Of a DNA stretch of 8,643 nucleotides, positions 5,296-8,643 are shown piece by piece. The stretch is from Clostridia bacterium. GTDB lineage: Bacteria > Bacillota_A > Clostridia > Christensenellales > Aristaeellaceae. Location: positions 1 through 8,643 of the forward strand of contig JAGBAU010000071.1 in the NCBI GenBank assembly GCA_017938785.1, read 5' to 3'. Position numbers and translations under genes: made by a program. A model generated the notes under the pieces. That model was not told the DNA's origin. It did no database searches and saw only the letters and a program-made list of their open reading frames with translations. Within the stretch, counting starts at the first letter, position 1, and every line of letters starts with the position of its first letter.

Positions 5296-5526
5296 TTATT
5301 TGGGGAGCTTGATGCCCAGCTGCTTTGCCAACCTGTCGAGGTCAACGCCCTGCTGCCGGGCCATCTGATAGGCCATATCGCGCACCTGCTCCGGGGTGCG
5401 CCCGTTAACTGCCTGCATTGCCTGCCGCAGTATGGGGTTGTTCTGTGCTGCCTGCATCACCAGCTGCTGCGGGTTGCCGCCGCGCTGGATCATCTGGATC
5501 AGCTGCAGGGGGCTATTCATCATCAT
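5296..5526 (-). CDS. Small Gln/Met-rich helical phage protein, 76 aa
   Basis: The gene begins with three consecutive ATG codons (5526-5518) that overlap the end of the 140-aa gene by 14 bases in another frame, so start choice is uncertain by two codons. The ribosome site is the weak GGCGGTGG inside the upstream gene; translational coupling is likely. The protein is helical and Gln-rich (LQLIQMIQRGGNPQQLVMQAA), followed by a helix pair (TPEQVRDMAYQMARQQGVDLDRLAKQLGIKLPK) of the kind seen in short DNA- or partner-binding tails. No Cys and no membrane helix. Function unknown. Confidence 0.82.
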   Translation of the reverse strand: MMMNSPLQLIQMIQRGGNPQQLVMQAAQNNPILRQAMQAVNGRTPEQVRDMAYQMARQQGVDLDRLAKQLGIKLPK

Positions 5527-5935
5527 TTACAACCACCGCCTTTCTGCTGGTCTTGGGGGTGAGTGCAGCAAAGCGCTGCTCAATCTGCTGCTGGAAGGCC
5601 GCGAACGCATCCGCCGTCACATACTGCGGAGCCTGCTGCTGTTCCGGCTGTACCTCGGCGTATGCCTTGAATTCAGGCATGCCCGTCTGCGGGTCGATCA
5701 GCTTGGAATAGATCATGCCGTTTGCGCGGTCGTGGAAAAGGAACATGCTGCCGGGCATTACGTTGGAGGCCACAGCTTCCTCCCGACCGGACACGAAGCG
5801 CGCCTGTATGCTGCCGTCCTGCATCATGGCGGGCTGCTGCATCTGCTGCGGGTACATCTGCATGGGCTGCTGAAACGCCGGGCGCTGGTATGCAGGACCT
5901 TGCGGCATGTATGGATAGGGGTTGTTGCCAAACAA
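5513..5935 (-). CDS. Pro/Gln/Met-rich phage protein, first gene of the unknown cluster, 140 aa
   Basis: The start is TTG at 5935: the near-perfect ribosome site AGGAGGTGA ends 6 bases upstream and no ATG lies nearby. Residues 1-39 are Pro/Gln/Met/Tyr-rich and disordered. Residues 40-95 look like a small beta domain (GSIQARFVSGREEA, GSMFLFHDRANGMIYSKL). Residues 104-125 form a Gln-rich helix (AFAAFQQQIEQRFAAL), and the tail is charged. This is the first gene of the five-gene cluster and so the likely point of transcriptional control. Just upstream are a GATAAT -10-like hexamer (5963-5958) and two direct repeats. Related sequences occur beside lysis genes in Clostridia phages (from memory), with no agreed function. 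Confidence 0.85.
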   Translation of the reverse strand: MFGNNPYPYMPQGPAYQRPAFQQPMQMYPQQMQQPAMMQDGSIQARFVSGREEAVASNVMPGSMFLFHDRANGMIYSKLIDPQTGMPEFKAYAEVQPEQQQAPQYVTADAFAAFQQQIEQRFAALTPKTSRKAVVVNDDE

Positions 5936-5957
5936 TTCAGGTCACCTCCTCGCCTGG

Positions 5958-6031
5958 ATTATCGCTGATTCGGAAAATCGCCGGGGGCGTTTGTGATGCA
6001 GAAACGGGCAGATATGATGCAAAAATGGGCA
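5958..6031 (-). promoter_or_regulatory. Possible activator-dependent promoter with two direct repeats
   Basis: Direct repeats GATGCAGAAACGGGCA (5995-6010) and GATGCAAAAATGGGCA (6016-6031) match at 14 of 16, with a 21-base (two-turn) period. On the minus strand a GATAAT hexamer (5963-5958) matches the -10 box at 5 of 6, but nothing like TTGACA lies 16-18 bases upstream. If GATAAT is the -10 box, the repeats fall about 44-80 bases before the start, a classical activator position. The sigma-like HTH protein at 6216 is a candidate ligand. All of this is inference from position. Confidence 0.4.
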
Positions 6032-6064
6032 TAAAAAAGAACCCTCCGGAAATTCCGGAGGGTT
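6032..6064 (-). terminator. Intrinsic terminator closing leftward read-through
   Basis: AACCCTCCGGA (6040-6050), loop, TCCGGAGGGTT (6054-6064): 11 perfect pairs with a 3-base loop. On the minus strand it is followed by CTTTTTT (complement of 6033-6039). It is a second stop behind the lysis operon and separates it from the cluster starting at 5935. Its right arm overlaps the -35 box of the plus-strand promoter at 6063. Confidence 0.85.
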
Positions 6065-6091
6065 GACACGGGTTTGATAATGGTGTATACT
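6063..6091 (+). promoter_or_regulatory. Consensus promoter of a plus-strand small RNA
   Basis: TTGACA (6063-6068), exactly 17 bases, TATACT (6086-6091): 11 of 12 consensus positions at ideal spacing. The predicted start is near 6098. It points rightward, against all neighbouring genes, and the next plus-strand element is a terminator only about 55 bases after the start, so the transcript should be short. Confidence 0.85.
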
Positions 6092-6097
6092 TGAATT

Positions 6098-6188
6098 GTG
6101 CAACACGGTTCTAGCAGTTCTTCGGATCTGAAGCTGTAAGACCAAACGTTCAGTCCCTATGAGGTGGTAGTCATAGGGACTGTTTTTT
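6098..6188 (+). ncRNA. Putative phage small RNA, about 90 nt
   Basis: The unit runs from a consensus promoter to a strong terminator with no gene-sized frame between. The 5' part can fold as GGTT..AGC-AGTTC-TTCG-GATCT..GCT..GACC (6107-6143) with a C(UUCG)G tetraloop, a very stable RNA cap. The 3' part is a 12-bp terminator stem with the 8-base loop GGTGGTAG (6163-6170). No family is recognised. The predicted first base coincides with a GTG frame of 13 codons (ending at the TAA 6137-6139), so a leaderless micropeptide cannot be excluded. The unit lies in the gap between two oppositely oriented phage operons and is boxed in by terminators on the other strand. A regulatory RNA acting in trans is the leading idea; its target is unknown. 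Confidence 0.7.
6151..6188 (+). terminator. Terminator of the small RNA
   Basis: CAGTCCCTATGA (6151-6162), loop GGTGGTAG, TCATAGGGACTG (6171-6182), then six T (6183-6188). All 12 pairs are perfect. No T run lies on the other side, so it works on the plus strand only. Confidence 0.93.
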
Positions 6189-6191
6189 GCC

Positions 6192-6230
6192 CAAAAAATG
6201 AAAAAGACCGCAGCATTAAGCTGTGGTCTT
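6192..6230 (-). terminator. Terminator at the end of the lysis operon
   Basis: AAGACCGCAGC (6204-6214), loop ATTAA, GCTGTGGTCTT (6220-6230): 11 pairs including one G-U. On the minus strand it is followed by TTTTTCATTTTTT. The stop codon of the small HTH gene (6218-6216) lies in the loop, which marks this as the operon end. Weak T-richness on the plus side may make it partly bidirectional. Confidence 0.82.
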
Positions 6231-6461
6231 AATCTTTTTCTGTAGTCTTTCCAGCTGTGGTGCGATCACGTTCCGCATCCGGCGGCTTACGGTGGTTCTG
6301 TCCATGTGAACCGCCGCGCCAATGTCAATGTAATCCATGTTCCATATCAGGCAGGAAATGGCAATCTGCCGGTCTTCCCGGCTCAGAGTGCTGCGCTTCA
6401 GCAGGGCCTTCAGTTCTATTGCATCCAGCCCCGCCAGTGCAGGGAATCTGCCCTGCTTTTT
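6216..6461 (-). CDS. Small sigma-region-4-like HTH protein with no ordinary start codon
   Basis: The frame is open from 6518 down to the TAA at 6218-6216, immediately behind the holin. Its product reads FPALAGLDAIELKALLKRS, then SREDRQIAISCLIWNMDYIDIGAAVHMDRTTVSRRMRNVI, a clear helix-turn-helix of sigma-70 region 4/LuxR type with recognition helix DRTTVSRRM, then a basic tail. Upstream of the HTH there is no ATG, GTG or TTG in this frame. The first ATG lies inside the HTH and would destroy it. The options are a CTG (6437) or ATA (6419) start, +1 slippage at the holin stop (CAG-TAA-AAA), or a damaged gene. The 5' coordinate given is therefore approximate (first codon after the frame overtakes the holin stop). 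Being last in the lysis operon, it could be a late-gene regulator acting on the cluster downstream. Confidence 0.6.
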   Translation of the reverse strand, partial: KKQGRFPALAGLDAIELKALLKRSTLSREDRQIAISCLIWNMDYIDIGAAVHMDRTTVSRRMRNVIAPQLERLQKKIKTTA

Positions 6462-6687
6462 ACTGGCCCTCCACAGGCTTGCTGGCAGCGGCCTGCTGCT
6501 TGTTGTAGCTCGCAGTGCTCACACCCAGAATCGCGCCCAGGAAAGCGTCCAGCGCGGTAATGGTGCCGACAATCTCCTCGCCGTAGGGGAAGCCCCAGAT
6601 ACCGGCAAGGGCGAAATACAGCGTGCCCAGTGCGGGCAGTACGATCATGGCGATCCACTTCAGAATGTCATAGGTTTTGTTGCTCAT
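6460..6687 (-). CDS. Holin, Dp-1-like, 75 aa
   Basis: A small membrane protein that lets the endolysin reach the cell wall at the end of infection. It has two hydrophobic helices (about 9-29: LKWIAMIVLPALGTLYFALAG; about 38-57: EIVGTITALDAFLGAILGVS) joined by WGFPYGE, and a short Gln/Lys tail, which matches the Dp-1-type holin family in length and layout. The start at 6687 follows TAAGGAGGA, whose first bases are the stop codon of the upstream gene. Endolysin, coiled-coil membrane protein and holin form one lysis cassette. The TAA stop is immediately followed by AAAAG, where another frame carrying an HTH continues (see the entry at 6216). Confidence 0.88.
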   Translation of the reverse strand: MSNKTYDILKWIAMIVLPALGTLYFALAGIWGFPYGEEIVGTITALDAFLGAILGVSTASYNKQQAAASKPVEGQ

Positions 6688-6698
6688 GGTGTTCCTCC

Positions 6699-6968
6699 TT
6701 ATTCCATATGGTAGTTCTTCAGCACTTCAACAGAGCCTTTCAGTTCCTTGATCTGCTCCTGCATCACGGGGATCTTCTCCGCAAATCCGTTGTGCAGGCG
6801 CACCTCGCGGGTAAGCTCGTCCAGTTTGGTATCGGTCACGGCCTGATGGGTTTCCAGCTTGTGCTCAATCTCGCGCTGGTTCTTTCTGCTGGTCACCACG
6901 CTCGTTACCACCACGCCGATCAGCGCCAGCCCGCCGGTGATCAGCGCGGAAAATACTGCATCGTTCAT
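6699..6968 (-). CDS. Membrane-anchored coiled-coil lysis accessory protein, 89 aa
   Basis: One N-terminal transmembrane helix (about 6-26: FSALITGGLALIGVVVTSVV) is followed by a charged coiled coil (about 28-86: QREIEHKLETHQAVTDTKLDELTREVRLHN, EKIPVMQEQIKELKGSVEVL). The layout recalls XhlA/haemolysin-type proteins found beside holins in Gram-positive phages. I chose ATG at 6968 because GAGGTGAGG sits just before it; a GTG three codons upstream overlaps that ribosome site. The endolysin stop (6976-6974) lies in the same few bases, so the two are coupled. It may tune holin timing or act as a second holin/antiholin; the sequence does not decide. Confidence 0.82.
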   Translation of the reverse strand: MNDAVFSALITGGLALIGVVVTSVVTSRKNQREIEHKLETHQAVTDTKLDELTREVRLHNGFAEKIPVMQEQIKELKGSVEVLKNYHME

Positions 6969-6973
6969 CGGCC

Positions 6974-7762
6974 TCACCTCTTCACGGCGCTGGGGCCGAT
7001 CCAGCGAACCTTCTCTTCAAACTTAATCGGCACCCAGCCGTCCGTATCCACGCCTTCCACCTTCATGCCGCCCTTTACCCGGCCTACGGAATCATACTTC
7101 GTGCCGGGGCCGCTGCGCACGTTCCATGTGCCGTCTGCAATGGTGAAGGTGTTGTAGTCCGGTACGGCAGGGGCTTCAGGCTGGGGTTCCACGGGCTTCG
7201 GCTCCTCGGCGTAGAATTCCTTCAGGCTGGCCTTCTCGCCGTTGCTCAGAACCACCCAGGCATGTCCCTTCTTGCGGGTCACCTGTATCATGCCGCGCAG
7301 CAGGTAATCGTCCTTGTTGGTGTACTTATCTGCCGTGAGCTTCTTGAAGTAGCCGGTCTTTACCAGATTGGCGGCAAGGTTTGCCGTGTAGCTGTCCGCC
7401 ACCACCACACCGGTCTTGCCGGTCATCACAAGGGCATACTGGGCGCAGAGCGCAGCCAGTTCCGCGCAGTCCGTTTCCACCTTCTTGGTGGTCTTGGCCG
7501 GGTCGTAGCCCTTGTCGCGCACGTTGTTCCAAAGGGTGCGGTTCTCGTTCTGGTCGTAGCCGATGTCGTCGTTCTTGCATGCGCGCTCCATCGCCAGCGC
7601 AATGTATTCCAGCATGTTCGGGTCGGTGGGGATCAGGGTGTACCACTCTTCTTTGCGCAGGTACCAGTTGCGAATGTATACCTCTCTGCCGTTCTGATCG
7701 CCGGCGCTTCCGCGTATCGTCCCGTTTTCCGATATGCTCGCATTGCCCACTTTAACTGCCAT
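6974..7762 (-). CDS. Endolysin: NlpC/P60-CHAP-like peptidase with SH3b, 262 aa
   Basis: Cleaves host peptidoglycan at lysis. Residues 1-180 form a cysteine peptidase-like domain: the start MAVKVGNASISENG and GSAGDQNGREVYIRNWY are typical of Clostridia phage wall hydrolases; C99 (ETDCAELAALC) is the likely nucleophile and H167 (KKGHAWVVLSNG) the likely general base. Residues 184-203 are a Pro/Glu linker. Residues 205-262 form a bacterial SH3 domain (GTWNVRSGPGTKYDSVGRVKGG...GWVPIKFEEKVRWI) that binds the cell wall. No signal peptide is present, so export depends on the holin. The start at 7762 has AAAGGAGC at normal spacing. The gene lies between the carbohydrate-binding-like protein and the holin module. 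Amidase versus endopeptidase activity cannot be told. Confidence 0.9.
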   Translation of the reverse strand: MAVKVGNASISENGTIRGSAGDQNGREVYIRNWYLRKEEWYTLIPTDPNMLEYIALAMERACKNDDIGYDQNENRTLWNNVRDKGYDPAKTTKKVETDCAELAALCAQYALVMTGKTGVVVADSYTANLAANLVKTGYFKKLTADKYTNKDDYLLRGMIQVTRKKGHAWVVLSNGEKASLKEFYAEEPKPVEPQPEAPAVPDYNTFTIADGTWNVRSGPGTKYDSVGRVKGGMKVEGVDTDGWVPIKFEEKVRWIGPSAVKR

Positions 7763-7777
7763 TGTATCGCTCCTTTC

Positions 7778-8242
7778 TTATGCATCTTCCCACGCGTCCG
7801 GCCATACGTCCGGGCCGTAAGCTGTGTCCTGTGTGGCGTGCTTTACCGTGCCATCCGTCCAGATCATGTATTCACCGGCCTTGTACATATCATGTGCGCC
7901 GGTGGGCGCAATGTAGGGCCGCGCCGTCTCCGGCGTTGTGCCGTGGTACTGAATCCACAGTGCAGGCGCGTCCTTCGGGTTCCATGCGGGGTTGGCCGTG
8001 GAATCATGAGACTGGAAGCATTTGTAAGGAATATCCTCATGCATGCGCACATCCGGGGCTGTGTTTGCATCGCCTGCACTGAACTTGCCCGGCTTCCAGA
8101 TGCGGATGCAGGCCATGTTGTCCGCATCGTTGATCTCAGCAGGCGTTTTAGCAATGGATGAAATGTGCCTGTCCATCGCCCTGCGCATGCTGGCGCACTG
8201 CTTCTGCATCCCTGGGCTCAGAAATCGAAATTCATGGGCCAT
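7778..8242 (-). CDS. Phage protein with carbohydrate-binding-module-like repeats, 154 aa
   Basis: The N-terminus (1-40) is helical. Two aromatic-rich modules follow: 46-100 (RIWKPGKFSAGD, PYKCFQSHDSTANPAWNPKDAPALW) and 110-153 (YIAPTG, MYKAGEYMIWTDGTVKHATQD, VWPDAWED). The pattern W-PG-Y/F, GD, short strand, then P-x-W/LW resembles CBM5/12-type chitin-binding modules that phages use to touch cell-surface glycans. This is motif resemblance, not an alignment. The ATG at 8242 overlaps the stop of the Gly-rich gene (TGATG) and has GGAGGTAG upstream. Its place between tail genes and endolysin fits a receptor-binding or tail-tip accessory protein, or a secreted partner of the lysin. Confidence 0.8.
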   Translation of the reverse strand: MAHEFRFLSPGMQKQCASMRRAMDRHISSIAKTPAEINDADNMACIRIWKPGKFSAGDANTAPDVRMHEDIPYKCFQSHDSTANPAWNPKDAPALWIQYHGTTPETARPYIAPTGAHDMYKAGEYMIWTDGTVKHATQDTAYGPDVWPDAWEDA

Positions 8243-8484
8243 CAGCGTCTACCTCCGCTACCGCAAACCGGGCCATAGTATTTGCCGCCGCCACTTCCGG
8301 GCGCAGCGCACAATACAGGCTTACTACCGCCGCCACCCATGCCGCTGTATCTATCCGGGGTTCTGCCGCCGCCACCGCCAGCGCAATGAATGTGCCTGGG
8401 CTCCGTACCAGCAGTCACATTCATAATTGTCTGATCGCCAATCGTTACAGGAATCATTTCAGCATTTCCATTCTTCATCTTCAT
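8242..8484 (-). CDS. Gly-rich small phage protein, 80 aa
   Basis: The first 30 residues form a short beta-like segment (EMIPVTIGDQTIMNVTAGTEPRHIH). The rest is Gly-rich with runs such as AGGGGG and GMGGGGS, and Cys at 34, 59 and 74. The ATG at 8484 overlaps the stop of the previous gene by ATGA and follows GGAGG, so translation is coupled. Glycine-rich proteins of this kind at tail-fibre loci often form polyglycine-helix sandwiches that bind receptors; that role is inferred from composition and position only. Confidence 0.75.
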   Translation of the reverse strand: MKMKNGNAEMIPVTIGDQTIMNVTAGTEPRHIHCAGGGGGRTPDRYSGMGGGGSKPVLCAAPGSGGGKYYGPVCGSGGRR

Positions 8485-8643
8485 GCATCCTCCACTTCAA
8501 TTTCCCCGGTAAGAATCGCCATAGCTTCAGCAGCAGCTTCGTCTGCTGCGGCCTGGGCCACGGCTTCCTGGTTGGCTTCCATTTCGTTTACCTTGTTCAT
8601 GGCCACGGTGTAGCTGTCGTACTGTTCAGGCTCAAGCAGGGGG
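8481..8643 (-). CDS. C-terminal end of a phage gene (partial), probably tail-associated
   Basis: The frame is open from the right edge to TGA at 8483-8481. The 53 visible residues include PEQYDSYTVAMNKVNEMEA, then an Ala/Glu/Asp-rich helix (NQEAVAQAAADEAAAEAMA) and the tail ILTGEIEVEDA. The Ala-rich amphipathic helix suits an oligomeric tail or fibre protein, but no family can be named from this end. It is the most upstream visible gene of the lysis-side operon, coupled by a 4-base overlap to the Gly-rich gene. Confidence 0.75.
   Translation of the reverse strand, partial: PLLEPEQYDSYTVAMNKVNEMEANQEAVAQAAADEAAAEAMAILTGEIEVEDA

Noticed and set aside
6163..6170. Antisense pairing of the small RNA loop GGTGGTAG with phage ribosome sites
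   Set aside because: The loop has the same sense as ribosome sites such as AGGTGGTGA rather than the complement, so it would not base-pair with them.
6416..6658. Minus-strand frame of 80 codons over the holin
   Set aside because: A shifted frame of the holin gene with Arg/Gly-rich low-quality sequence and no start signal.
7262..8161. Long plus-strand open frame of 299 codons
   Set aside because: Covers the endolysin and carbohydrate-binding-like genes in reverse; no ribosome site and no recognisable domain.

Overview
This window reads as the end-to-end junction region of a temperate, tailed bacteriophage (or prophage) of a low-to-mid-GC Firmicute, most likely a gut Clostridia/Oscillospiraceae host. 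The grounds are strong AGGAGG-type ribosome sites, consensus sigma-A promoters, a Gram-positive type lysis cassette with SH3b endolysin and Dp-1-like holin, and a tRNA-Ser(GCT) fragment of Clostridia type. The host assignment is inference from style, not a search result.

Left part, plus strand (1-2608), lysogeny module: a divergent start of an unseen leftward gene (1-44); a perfect-consensus promoter (90-118) with two inverted-repeat operators; a small Cro/CI-type repressor (143-493) without a peptidase domain; a 218-base intercistronic stretch that folds into a three-way junction hiding the next ribosome site; a membrane-anchored HTH/coiled-coil protein (712-1347); two structured DNA/RNA elements; and a zinc-ribbon tyrosine integrase (1469-2608). 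Next (2609-2942) comes what looks like a complete phage attP: a 62-base 3' portion of tRNA-Ser(GCT) as core, flanked on both sides by tandem copies of CTATTACCAAC that fit integrase arm sites. Both arms next to one core means this is the circular (unintegrated) form, or the junction of a tandem array, rather than one end of a single prophage.

Right part, minus strand (2943-8643), late genes read leftward: end of a probable tail-associated gene, a Gly-rich protein, a carbohydrate-binding-like protein, an NlpC/P60/CHAP-like endolysin with SH3b, a membrane/coiled-coil lysis accessory, a holin, and a small sigma-region-4-like HTH protein that has no ordinary start codon. Terminators close this operon. 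A separate five- or six-gene minus-strand cluster (5935 to 2966) of low-complexity, Cys/Gly/Gln-rich proteins of unknown function follows, ending in a bidirectional terminator beside attP.

Between the lysis operon and this cluster (5936-6215) lies a compact plus-strand transcription unit: consensus promoter (TTGACA, 17 bases, TATACT), about 90 nt of structured RNA and a perfect 12-bp terminator. It is a good candidate for an undescribed phage small RNA. The other strong novelty candidate is the mutually exclusive RNA structure at 516-708, upstream of the membrane-anchored HTH gene.
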